A stretch of DNA of 14,103 nt from GCA-2687025 sp964473525. GTDB taxonomy: Bacteria > Poribacteria > WGA-4E > GCA-2687025. Every line of letters starts with the position of its first letter. Position 1 is the stretch's first letter. Location of the stretch: positions 1 to 14,103 of the forward strand of contig CAYYPK010000074.1 in NCBI GenBank assembly GCA_964473525.1. Reading direction: 5' to 3'. The notes beneath the pieces are model-generated. The model had not been told where the DNA came from and ran no database searches. It saw only the letters and a list, made by a program, of their open reading frames with translations. Of the stretch, positions 1 to 5,931 are shown piece by piece. Both the position numbers and the translations under genes were made by a program.

Positions 1-588
1 GGGGCACCGACCGACCGACCGACCGCGTCGACCGACTGGCGCGCCGATCTTCTCGCTCAGGTTGCCAGACTTGAGGCAGACAAGGTCGATGCCCTGCGGC
101 GTGAGCAGGAGGCGGGCGAGCGTGAGGAGCGGTCGAAGGCGCGAATCATCGACCTAGAGCGTGCAGCCACCGTGCGGGAGAGCCGCATCGCTGACATGGA
201 TGCCGCGCACGCTGACTTACTAGCCGCGCACGCCAGCGAAGTCGCCGACCTACGCGGCCAGGTCGCCATCCTGGAAGCGAAGGTGCGGGAGACGCTCGAG
301 GAGCGCGCGGAGGAGAACGGTCAGCTCGCCAACCGCATCGCTGACCTCGTCACCGCGCAGCAGGAAATGCAGACACGCGTCTACGAGCTAGAACCCGTTG
401 CCAACCAGGTTCCGATGCTGCAGGCCGCCGTCGAGGAGAAGGATGCCACCCTCTCCGAGCGCGAGCGGGAGCTGGAACTGCGAGAACATGAGCTCAGCAA
501 CGTTCGCGACGACATTGAGGCGATTGCCAGTCGCCCGGTTACTGGCGGCGTGTTCCGTCTGCTGACGAAAGGGAAGCTACGCGTCTAA
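1..588 (+). CDS. coiled-coil protein, C-terminal part (5' end outside window)
   Basis: The frame is open from base 1 to the TAA at 586-588, so the true start lies upstream. The first in-window GTG (172) falls in the middle of the coiled coil and is unlikely to be the start. The visible 195 residues are almost entirely heptad-like, rich in Ala, Glu, Arg and Leu, with very few Pro or Gly residues until the end. This points to a long alpha-helical coiled coil. The last 20 or so residues (SRPVTGGVFRLLTKGKLRV) break the pattern and form a basic tail. Similar coiled coils often follow glycosyltransferase or methyltransferase domains in surface-polysaccharide genes, or belong to structural proteins, but no enzymatic domain is visible here and I do not assign a function. 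The gene converges on the minus-strand gene ending at 603, with 14 bases between the stops. Confidence 0.75.
   Translation, partial: GAPTDRPTASTDWRADLLAQVARLEADKVDALRREQEAGEREERSKARIIDLERAATVRESRIADMDAAHADLLAAHASEVADLRGQVAILEAKVRETLEERAEENGQLANRIADLVTAQQEMQTRVYELEPVANQVPMLQAAVEEKDATLSERERELELREHELSNVRDDIEAIASRPVTGGVFRLLTKGKLRV
6..25 (+). repeat. tetranucleotide repeat (ACCG)x5 inside a coding frame
   Basis: Five uninterrupted ACCG units are followed after a short break by another ACCGAC (31-36). They are translated in the open frame as a Thr/Asp/Arg/Pro stretch just before the coiled coil. A four-base unit is not a multiple of three, so gain or loss of a unit would shift the frame. It lies at the very edge of the window, so its full length cannot be judged. 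Confidence 0.7.
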
Positions 589-602
589 CGCCTGCCAGGG
601 CG

Positions 603-1082
603 CTACCGGCGAAACAGCCGACCTTGCATTGGGTCATCTACGACCGGCGCCACCGGTCTGTCGAACAGATTCGGCTGAGAAGGTGCCGCGGTCTCTCTCG
701 GGAAGTCCTCGTCGACGAGCCATCCTGCCAGAGGATGCCCGGTGTCGACCGACACGACGCTGTACCCATGCGCCCGACGGCGTTTGAGTAGCGTGCGCAT
801 CTGCGCCAGTGCTGCGTGTTCGTCAGGTACCGTGTACGACTCGCCGCGGAGAAACCAGCCGGAGCGACCCCACTGGGTTGATACGATGTAGGGCATGGGA
901 GCGGAGGCATCGAGCGTCAGTGTGAGAACGTACCGTCGCGCGCGGTTAGCCGGAGCGCTGTTGGAGTGAAGCTCCATTCGATGCTGCGTCTGAGGGTACA
1001 TGCCTGATACCGTCATGCGAGGATGGCGCCGCCTCAAGACTTCATGTGCTCGTAGCGCCGGGATGTCAATCTCGCTCTCCAT
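603..1082 (-). CDS. WGR-like small protein with two QxxLF clamp-type motifs (paralogue A)
   Basis: A 159-residue hypothetical protein. From residue 36 it aligns with the two neighbouring minus-strand genes. Shared features are an ELH start of the core, an aromatic PYIV strand (64-67), an Ala/Leu-rich helix with conserved M-R-x-L (about 89-100), an HGY turn (105-107) and HPLAGWL (116-122). Residues 67-80 contain a literal QWGR-SG, as in WGR domains, which bind nucleic acid in bacterial and PARP proteins; the overall match is suggestive, not proven. After the core come QPNLF (136-140) and QGRLF (153-157), both fitting the Q-x-x-L-F pattern of bacterial sliding-clamp-binding peptides. ATG 1080-1082 lies inside the end of paralogue B (17-base overlap), so translation is probably coupled. 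Residues 1-35 have no counterpart in the paralogues; an internal start at Met36 is possible. Confidence 0.75.
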   Translation of the reverse strand: MESEIDIPALRAHEVLRRRHPRMTVSGMYPQTQHRMELHSNSAPANRARRYVLTLTLDASAPMPYIVSTQWGRSGWFLRGESYTVPDEHAALAQMRTLLKRRRAHGYSVVSVDTGHPLAGWLVDEDFPRETAAPSQPNLFDRPVAPVVDDPMQGRLFRR

Positions 1083-1461
1083 CGAAAAGTGAGAGCTGTT
1101 CCGCCTTCGCTGCCGCGGGTCGTTCCTTCTCGCGCCGTTTCCTCGACGGCCCTGCCTCTGCGCGCCCGTCGCCTACCTGCTCCGAATCGAGCCAGCTCCG
1201 CAGAGGGTGATTCTGGCTCATCGTGACGACGCGGAACCCCGCGTGTCGTTGGGTGGTCACGATCTCGCGCATGTGGTGGACAGCATCCGCCATGGACCGG
1301 TGGCGCCATTCTCTGGTGTGGCGTTCCTGTCCTAGCAGGCCACGCTCCATGCGCAGCACATACGGCTTGTCTGACGAGGGTCGGACAATGAGCGTCATGT
1401 GCAGCCTGCTGGGCGGCTCACGACCCAGACTGAGGGTGTGCAACTCGATGTGGTATTCCAT
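1066..1461 (-). CDS. WGR-like small protein with canonical QLSLF clamp-binding motif (paralogue B)
   Basis: A 131-residue protein of the same family as the genes on either side. The core runs from IELH (5-8) through PYVL (33-36), the MADAVHHMREIV helix (57-68), the AGFRVV turn (74-79) and HPLRSWL (85-91). A basic, probably disordered linker (about 100-119) leads to QLSLF at 122-126, followed by only five residues. QLSLF matches the published bacterial beta-clamp-binding consensus QL[SD]LF exactly. The Trp-Gly-Arg triplet of paralogue A is not kept here. The stop overlaps the start of paralogue A by 17 bases, indicating one transcript in the order B then A. No strong Shine-Dalgarno sequence is seen before ATG 1459-1461. 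A role as a clamp-tethered nucleic-acid-binding accessory protein is inferred only. Confidence 0.78.
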   Translation of the reverse strand: MEYHIELHTLSLGREPPSRLHMTLIVRPSSDKPYVLRMERGLLGQERHTREWRHRSMADAVHHMREIVTTQRHAGFRVVTMSQNHPLRSWLDSEQVGDGRAEAGPSRKRREKERPAAAKAEQLSLFDGERD

Positions 1462-1754
1462 AGCCCACGCGTCTGATTCCTGCCGTCACCTGCGTTGCGA
1501 CGGTGCTGGACTCGTCCGGCGTCGAGTGTGGACGAGCCGCTTTGGCAGCTAGATAACGCAAGCGATGGCAGGATGGCAAGCGACAGGCGCTGTGCGTCTG
1601 TCTCATTGGCGCTGTCAGCAGCGGCAAGATGCGCAGCGGAGCCGGTATGTTCGTCAGATGGGCAAGGCGTGTCGTCATCGGCCTAACCAACGGCGTCGGC
1701 GCCGGCCGCGCAGCATAGCGGGACGCTAAGGCTGTGGATTAGACCGCGGGCGTC
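1462..1754. other. intergenic region with leader hairpin upstream of paralogue B
   Basis: No convincing gene is seen in these 293 bases. There is a perfect 7-bp inverted repeat, CTCGTCC (1511-1517) and GGACGAG (1530-1536), with a 13-base loop, about 50 bases upstream of the minus-strand start at 1461. It could be a leader hairpin or operator for the B-A pair. Further upstream on the minus strand there is a TTGCCA (1579-1574), but no good -10 element at the right distance, so I do not call a promoter. Confidence 0.4.
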
Positions 1755-2123
1755 TCAGAACAGAGTGGTCTGTGCATCGTCCTCTTCGCTAGCGTCACGC
1801 TCTGACGTGGCGTTCCCTTCGATCCACGCTCGATAGGGATGCGCGCGTGGCACGCGTCGCAGCGTGTACCCCATGCGCTCCTGTCGGGTCACGAGGACCT
1901 GGATATGCCGCAACGCCGCGGCTTCGGTGGGGAACTCCCACGAGAGCGCGCCGGGGTCGGCCCCCTCGCCGCTGTATTGCATCCGCACGCTGTACGGGTT
2001 CTCCCAACTGGCCTGGGCCAACAGGTCGACCACGTATCGATCTGGCTGAGAGCCTCTGTTCGTTGCTGACTTGCGGAGTTCCAGGCTGTGCAGCAGATTG
2101 TCCTGGGTCGTGTCGTTGCTCAC
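1755..2123 (-). CDS. WGR-like small protein ending in QTTLF (paralogue C)
   Basis: A 122-residue protein if it starts at GTG 2123-2121; an in-frame ATG at 2228 would give 157 residues. I prefer the GTG because the extra 35 residues look non-coding and have no counterpart in the paralogues. A perfect AGGAGG (2142-2137) precedes the GTG, although its 13-base spacing is long. The core matches A and B: SLELR, the NPYSVRM strand, the EAAALRHIQVLV helix, MGY and HPYRAWI. Numbered from the GTG, the protein ends exactly in QTTLF (118-122), a C-terminal Q-x-x-L-F as in many sliding-clamp-binding peptides. An acidic linker (ERDASEEDDA) precedes it. It lies 293 bases upstream of paralogue B on the same strand, so it is either first in a loose operon or a separate unit. 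The function is not known. Confidence 0.72.
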   Translation of the reverse strand: MSNDTTQDNLLHSLELRKSATNRGSQPDRYVVDLLAQASWENPYSVRMQYSGEGADPGALSWEFPTEAAALRHIQVLVTRQERMGYTLRRVPRAHPYRAWIEGNATSERDASEEDDAQTTLF

Positions 2124-2424
2124 AGACAGGTACCACCCTCCTGAGCATGGAGGGTACGCGCGCGTGAGGGCGGGCGCTAGCCGTCTGCCCTGTGTACGAA
2201 GAGGACCAAGAACTCGGGCGGCGCCCATGTCGTGCTCAACATCTTGCGATCTTGGGTTTGGGACGGCGTTGGAGCATACTTGCGCTCAATTCGCCCCGAT
2301 CCGGGGTCGAAATCCCAACATCTTCTGTCGTAGAGCGGGTTTCGGGCGTCTTCGTGTGACCGTATGAACGCTATCAGAAGAGAGGGACTGAGCAAGCAGT
2401 GACAGCCGGAGGCCGGGACTTGTC
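2124..2424. other. gene-poor spacer
   Basis: About 300 bases between paralogue C and the next small gene. The open frames here have no family features or good ribosome binding sites. A short GC hairpin, CCCCG-atc-CGGGG, lies near 2302-2314. Nothing else is recognisable. Confidence 0.4.
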
Positions 2425-2547
2425 TTATTCAGAGTCTTCCGACTGCTCTTCGTGCGGCTTCACATGCTTCCGCGCGCTCATGGCGATACCGACGATGAGA
2501 CCCAGCATCAGGACGCTGGCGGCTGCGATACCTATCGTGGTCGGCAT
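2425..2547 (-). CDS. 40-residue single-pass membrane protein
   Basis: A small ORF running from ATG 2547-2545 to TAA 2427-2425. An AGGGAG Shine-Dalgarno sequence lies five bases before the ATG on the minus strand. The product has a short polar N-terminus, one clear transmembrane helix at about residues 5-23 (TIGIAAASVLMLGLIVGIA), then a basic SARKHVK stretch and a strongly acidic tail (HEEQSEDSE). The positive residues directly after the helix predict a cytoplasmic C-terminus. No family is recognised. Because of its size it is easily missed. The good ribosome binding site and well-formed membrane segment are the reasons to believe it. It belongs to a local set of three tiny membrane proteins, all on this strand. 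Confidence 0.55.
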   Translation of the reverse strand: MPTTIGIAAASVLMLGLIVGIAMSARKHVKPHEEQSEDSE

Positions 2548-2764
2548 GTCGGCTCCCTGTTGGTTCGCGCATATTGCGGCTGCTTGATACTGTCTCGCCG
2601 ATCACAACGGCATCGCTGGGTGCGAGCAGACGCCGATAGTCCAAGAGCATGACCGGTCTCCGCCACGCTGCAAGAGTAGCCACTCTGGTGCGCGTCGCGA
2701 CGAGCGGAGAGACAGAATGAACGCTACTGGGAGTCGGACGGATATCGCAGGAGCAGCGCTAGAC

Positions 2765-2980
2765 TTACGGCATCCGTTTGATCTCATCGATCGCAAGTAC
2801 GGTGGCGCCAACGCCCATGACAGCGACCGCGGAATATACGAATACCTTCGCTTGTACCCCCTCTCTAGGGAATACGGCTCCGCCTGTCAGGATGAGCAGA
2901 CCGACGGATAGCAAGGACAGGCCCAACTTGACCTTCTTGCTCATGGGTTCGCGGTCGTTGCTCGTCGGTGGCTGCGGCAT
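2765..2980 (-). CDS. small two-transmembrane protein (71 aa)
   Basis: A 71-residue protein with two hydrophobic segments, about residues 18-36 (KLGLSLLSVGLLILTGGAV) and 46-64 (VFVYSAVAVMGVGATVLAI). A basic N-terminal patch (SKKVK) precedes the first segment and a short charged tail (DEIKRMP) follows the second. By the positive-inside rule both ends face the cytoplasm. I kept ATG 2980-2978, which has a weak AGGTG about 11 bases upstream; an alternative start is Met13 (2944), which lacks a ribosome binding site. It lies head-to-head with the potassium channel gene at 3363 and about 220 bases upstream of the 40-residue membrane protein on the same strand. No family is recognised and the function is unknown. 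Confidence 0.6.
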   Translation of the reverse strand: MPQPPTSNDREPMSKKVKLGLSLLSVGLLILTGGAVFPREGVQAKVFVYSAVAVMGVGATVLAIDEIKRMP

Positions 2981-3362
2981 GAGACGTTGGACACCTAGCT
3001 GTGAACCACCCGTAGCCTTAGTCCGTCACGTCCGCCAACCCGGTAGCTGGAACGGACTGGCATCTCGTTCACTTTCCGTTGAAGTGACGCGGTCGATGCA
3101 CTCCACGCCGTGAGAGCCCCTTCACGACGAGAGTGCAGGTGGCCAACACTCAATGCCTCTTCTGATTCATGCCTCGAACGCGTCGGCGCCGGCGGTCACG
3201 TTCTCGGCTAGCAGTCCTAGCCTGTACCGTGCTAAGGGCTCGTTTGGGGGACTCGGCGGTCGCGCCTTCGGCGATGCTGTATGGATCCGCTGCACGCTAG
3301 TCAGGAGCGGCAATGCGCGCTATGTGTAGGACAGTTAGCAGGTCTGCAAACAGGAAGCGCGT
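2981..3362. other. divergent intergenic region before the potassium channel
   Basis: About 380 bases between the minus-strand 71-residue membrane protein and the plus-strand channel. It should hold promoters for both, but none matches consensus well. A small inverted repeat TCACTT/AAGTGA lies near 3069-3087. A CAGGAG followed by ATG 3313 opens a short frame that overlaps the channel gene out of phase; I regard it as a shadow. The channel's own Shine-Dalgarno sequence is AGGAAG (3352-3357). Confidence 0.4.
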
Positions 3363-4289
3363 ATGGCTGTCGGTAGCACTCTTCATTCATCCCGAAGGGG
3401 ATTGGACCACCTACTCCATGAGGCGTTTGGCAACGAACAGTCCAAGCTGTACGGAGCCGTCAGCAACTTCGTCGTTCTGGCGATCTTCTTCTCGATTACT
3501 ACGATCGTCTTGGAGTCGGTCGAGAGCCTCCACGCTCAGTACGAGTCCTTCTTCCGCATCTCGGAATACATCGTCGTAGGCATATTCATCCTCGAATACG
3601 CCGGGCAGGTGTACGTCACGACTCCCAGCCGGAAGTACATCTTCGGCGCGTGGGGGATCATCGACTTCCTAGCGATCGCCCCGTCGCTTATCCAATGGCT
3701 GGATCTGCGCCAGCTGAAGATCGCGCGAATCCTTCGCGTTATGCGCTTCCTTCGTCTGATGCGGATCATGAAACTGGCGAAGGTTGTCGCCAGCGACTAC
3801 GAGGAGATCAAGGAGCAGAAGCACGGCACGCTGAAGATGGATCTGCAGATCTACTTCATCGCGATGTTCTCGGTTCTCATCATCACAAGCACGCTCGTGT
3901 ATTACGCGGAACGGGCTGTGCCCGGCACCGCGTTCACGAACATCCCACAGGCCATGTGGTGGGGCATCACGACGATGACGACCGTCGGCTATGGTGACAT
4001 GTCTCCCGAGACATTGCTTGGTCGTGTCGTGGCTGGCTTCACGGCTCTGTGCGGTCTAGCTCTGTTTGCGATGCTCATGCAGGTGGTCGGGAAGGCTCTT
4101 ATGGAAGGCCTCTTCGGCACGGATGAGGAACTGGAAGATACTGAGGCGAGCGATACCCTCGAAGGTCGATCGTTCCTCACAGTTTCGGATCGCATGCGCG
4201 ATCTGTTGGAGCTTCGTGAGCAAGGCCTCGTCAGCGAAGAAGAATTCGAGCAACAGCGGAAGCGGCTGATTGCNNNNNNNNNNATATAG
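3363..4289 (+). CDS. six-transmembrane voltage-gated-type potassium channel with SHOCT-like C-terminus
   Basis: An integral-membrane K+ channel subunit, expected to form tetramers. S1 is at about residues 32-52, S2 at about 66-85 and S3 at about 95-113. S4 is a textbook voltage sensor with a basic residue every third position: R116, K119, R122, R125, R128, R131, R134 and K137. S5 is about 161-182, then a pore helix, and TTVGYGD (206-212) is the K+ selectivity filter; S6 is about 217-246. A cytoplasmic acidic linker leads to DRMRDLLELREQGLVSEEEF (276-295), which resembles the short helical SHOCT domain, in place of the usual coiled coil or ligand-binding module. ATG 3363 has AGGAAG five bases upstream. 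After residue 303 the sequence enters ten Ns (4274-4283), so the last residues and the stop (TAG 4287-4289) are not reliable. Confidence 0.9.
   Translation: MAVGSTLHSSRRGLDHLLHEAFGNEQSKLYGAVSNFVVLAIFFSITTIVLESVESLHAQYESFFRISEYIVVGIFILEYAGQVYVTTPSRKYIFGAWGIIDFLAIAPSLIQWLDLRQLKIARILRVMRFLRLMRIMKLAKVVASDYEEIKEQKHGTLKMDLQIYFIAMFSVLIITSTLVYYAERAVPGTAFTNIPQAMWWGITTMTTVGYGDMSPETLLGRVVAGFTALCGLALFAMLMQVVGKALMEGLFGTDEELEDTEASDTLEGRSFLTVSDRMRDLLELREQGLVSEEEFEQQRKRLIXXXXI
4274..4283. other. assembly gap (10 N)
   Basis: Ten consecutive Ns interrupt the last codons of the channel gene. A round number of Ns is the usual placeholder for a scaffold join of unknown true length, so adjacency of the sequence on either side is not guaranteed at base resolution. 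Confidence 0.95.
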
Positions 4290-4412
4290 GACTTCCCTCC
4301 GCGTGACCTAAGGCCTTCAAGCGCACGCATGGTCTTGCGGTAACCACCTACGACTGATTGTCTCCTGTTGCCGTCTGTCCTATCGCGACAAGTTCCTCTC
4401 CATGCCGATGGG

Positions 4413-4451
4413 AGCCTCCTGGCTTGCTCAGGGAGCTTGGGCAGGGAGGCT
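4413..4451. terminator. long imperfect hairpin between convergent genes
   Basis: AGCCTCCTG (4413-4421) pairs with CAGGGAGGCT (4442-4451) with one bulge, and the loop contains a further GCTC-agg-GAGC stem. It sits between the end of the channel gene (plus) and the end of the 33-residue membrane protein (minus), where a shared terminator would be expected. There is no T tract on either side, so it may be a Rho-dependent or purely structural element. Confidence 0.35.
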
Positions 4452-4487
4452 AAGGCGCTGTGTGGCGTCGATCAGCGGCGGCTGGCA

Positions 4488-4589
4488 TCAGACACCGTGC
4501 ATGATATGACGGATGATGATTACTAATGCGGCGGTCGATATGAGGGCGCACGCGCCGAGGTAGAGCTTCTTGATGGATGTCAGTCCCAT
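4488..4589 (-). CDS. 33-residue single-pass membrane protein
   Basis: ATG 4589-4587 to TGA 4490-4488. The product begins MGLTSIKKLYLG, has one hydrophobic helix at about residues 9-26 (LYLGACALISTAALVIII) and ends in RHIMHGV. Lysines before the helix and Arg/His after it leave the topology ambiguous. A GGAAGG lies 11 bases upstream of the ATG on the minus strand, a weak-to-moderate ribosome binding site. A longer in-frame ORF (up to 4958) exists, but its N-terminal part has no membrane or domain features and looks non-coding. No family is recognised. With the 40- and 71-residue proteins it makes three small membrane proteins flanking the channel gene on the opposite strand. Confidence 0.4.
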   Translation of the reverse strand: MGLTSIKKLYLGACALISTAALVIIIRHIMHGV

Positions 4590-4992
4590 GTGCGTTGCTG
4601 CCTTCCGAGTTGCTAGCGCTCGTAGCGTGGTCGGTGAACTATCCGTGCAGATAAGTAGCTCCCCGAACCTGGGTTCAGTAGTCTGCAACGGACGCTCCTC
4701 TGTAACGGTCCGCTCTGTCCGCGTCAATCCAGCTATATAGGCGATCCAGGCACGCGAGTGCTCGTGCCGGAAGTTCCTATATATGGTCCAGGACCCAGCA
4801 TCTCCAGCGTGGTACCCGGCGGGAATCGCTGTGCGGAAGGGCAGCGGGAGCTGCGCTCGACGGGCAAAGCCACGGTCGGTAAGGAGTCTGCCCGGGAGGC
4901 CGCCGGTGTTGGGACACACCGTCCGAGCGGGGCTACTCATGGGGACGAACAGCGGCAAGTGGACTGAGAGGCATCAGCTCCGAGGAAGCACA
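4590..4992. other. intergenic region upstream of the thioredoxin gene
   Basis: About 400 bases without a convincing gene. They contain several AT-rich islands unusual for this GC-rich DNA: CTATATAG (4733-4740) and GTTCCTATATATGG (4773-4786). They also contain a short inverted repeat GAACC-TG-GGTTC (4665-4676). The AT-rich stretches could be promoter elements for the minus-strand 33-residue gene or the plus-strand thioredoxin gene, but no spaced -35/-10 pair stands out. Confidence 0.4.
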
Positions 4993-5547
4993 ATGAGCCT
5001 TCACACGGCGCGCATCGCCATCCTCGCGCTCGGGATCTTCGTGACGACCGCAGCTCACGCGCGCGAGACTGCTCCCGCCTTCACGCTGCCGACACTCGAT
5101 GGCGCCCTCGTGAGTCTGGCAGACTACCGCGGCGATGTCGTTCTCCTGAACTTCTGGGCGTCGTGGTGCCCGCCCTGCAAGGCGGAGATCCCCCTACTCG
5201 TCGAACTCCACGCGCGCGAGTTGCCGGGCCTCACGATCATAGGCGTTGCGACGTATGACGAATTGGAGGATGCGCGCGTTGGGGTGGTGGAGTTCGGGAT
5301 GGAATACACGATCGTGTTTGACGCACTCGGAGACATCTCTACTACCTATGGTGCGCGGGGCATACCGACGAACGTCATCGTTGACCACGCCGGCCGCATG
5401 CACAGCACGCATCTCGGCTACCTGAGCGAGGAGAGATTTCGCGCAACGGTGGAGGCAGCCATCCTCGGAGCGCTAGCCGAGCGTCCGCGACCTGTGCACC
5501 CGCGTGGGCAGCTTGCGACCACTTGGGGCCGCTTGCGAGTGCGGTAG
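4993..5547 (+). CDS. secreted TlpA/ResA-family thiol-disulfide oxidoreductase
   Basis: A 184-residue periplasmic thioredoxin-fold protein. Residues 1-23 are a signal peptide (hydrophobic ILALGIFVTTA, then AHA before the likely cleavage site). The TlpA/ResA N-terminal signature PAFTLPTLDG (28-37) follows. The redox-active site is CPPC (59-62) in NFWASWCPPCK, and the cis-proline loop is GIPTNVIVD (P125). Such proteins reduce periplasmic disulfides, often on apocytochrome c or copper-site proteins. CPPC is typical of the ResA/CcmG/TlpA group. ATG 4993 was chosen because it has GAGGAAG directly upstream and starts the signal peptide; longer in-frame starts (for example 4783) would bury the signal. 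The C-terminal 25 residues are Pro/Arg-rich and extend beyond the fold. It stands alone on the plus strand, so its substrate cannot be inferred. Confidence 0.9.
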   Translation: MSLHTARIAILALGIFVTTAAHARETAPAFTLPTLDGALVSLADYRGDVVLLNFWASWCPPCKAEIPLLVELHARELPGLTIIGVATYDELEDARVGVVEFGMEYTIVFDALGDISTTYGARGIPTNVIVDHAGRMHSTHLGYLSEERFRATVEAAILGALAERPRPVHPRGQLATTWGRLRVR

Positions 5548-5624
5548 CCTAGTGATCGACCACGCTGCATTTGGTGCGGGGGCCCGCCAAACCTATCCTA
5601 GACTTCTCCTGAGGGAAGGGTCTC

Positions 5625-5744
5625 GTGGTCTTCGTGCGCTGCATCGAATCCGCCGTTATCACTGTGGTGGACCACCTGCACGCGAGGACTTGGTTGAAGC
5701 ACGCGAATGGCCAGACCGGGCGGGCTTCCTGGGGCGAACCTTGA
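5625..5744 (+). CDS. possible 39-residue ORF overlapping the pentapeptide gene
   Basis: GTG 5625 is preceded by an unusually purine-rich Shine-Dalgarno region (GAGGGAAGGG, ending four bases before the GTG). It opens a 39-residue frame beginning VVFVRCIESAVITVVDHL and ending at TGA 5742-5744, overlapping the start of the pentapeptide ORF (5707) in another frame. It could be a short leader peptide that couples translation to the downstream ORF, or the true N-terminus of the pentapeptide protein displaced by an indel. No family is recognised. The ribosome binding site is the only strong evidence. Confidence 0.3.
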   Translation: MVFVRCIESAVITVVDHLHARTWLKHANGQTGRASWGEP

Positions 5745-5931
5745 CGGAGCTGTTCTATGCGATGCCCGGTGGGGAGGTTCACGCTTCGGCCGCGCTGATC
5801 TGCGGGGCTGCGATTTGCGCGACGCCGCCGTCGGTCATGTGGAACTACGCGACGCGACTTACGACGTCACGACGGTCTGCCCGCGAACGTTCGATCCGGC
5901 CGCTGCCGGCATGGTCGAGGTCCATGCGTAG
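5707..5931 (+). CDS. miniature pentapeptide-repeat protein (74 aa)
   Basis: A short protein with about eight or nine consecutive A(N/D)LXX-type pentapeptides from residue 10: ANLDG, AVLCD, ARWGG, SRFGR, ADLRG, CDLRD, AAVGH, VELRD, ATYDV. It closes with TVCPRTFDPAAAGMV, which resembles the usual C-terminal cap (ATYDxxTxxPxxFDPxxAG) of such proteins. Pentapeptide repeats form a right-handed quadrilateral beta helix; this one would make only about two coils. Families range from DNA-gyrase-protecting DNA mimics to proteins of unknown role, and length alone does not decide. An in-frame TGA at 5695 blocks any longer version. No good ribosome binding site precedes ATG 5707, so coupling to the ORF at 5625, or a lost N-terminus through a frameshift, is plausible. 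Confidence 0.6.
   Translation: MARPGGLPGANLDGAVLCDARWGGSRFGRADLRGCDLRDAAVGHVELRDATYDVTTVCPRTFDPAAAGMVEVHA

Noticed and set aside
1690..3195. Shared GCGTCGGCGCCGGC at about 1692 and 3180
   Set aside because: A short GC-only, partly palindromic word is expected by chance in GC-rich DNA, and there is no extended similarity.
3313..3579. 88-codon ORF with a good CAGGAG site ahead of the channel
   Set aside because: It runs out of phase through the channel's N-terminus, and its Ser/Arg-rich translation looks like a shadow.
4590..4958. N-terminal extension of the 33-residue membrane protein to 156 residues
   Set aside because: The extra 123 residues show no membrane, signal or domain pattern. The ATG at 4589 directly precedes the hydrophobic helix.
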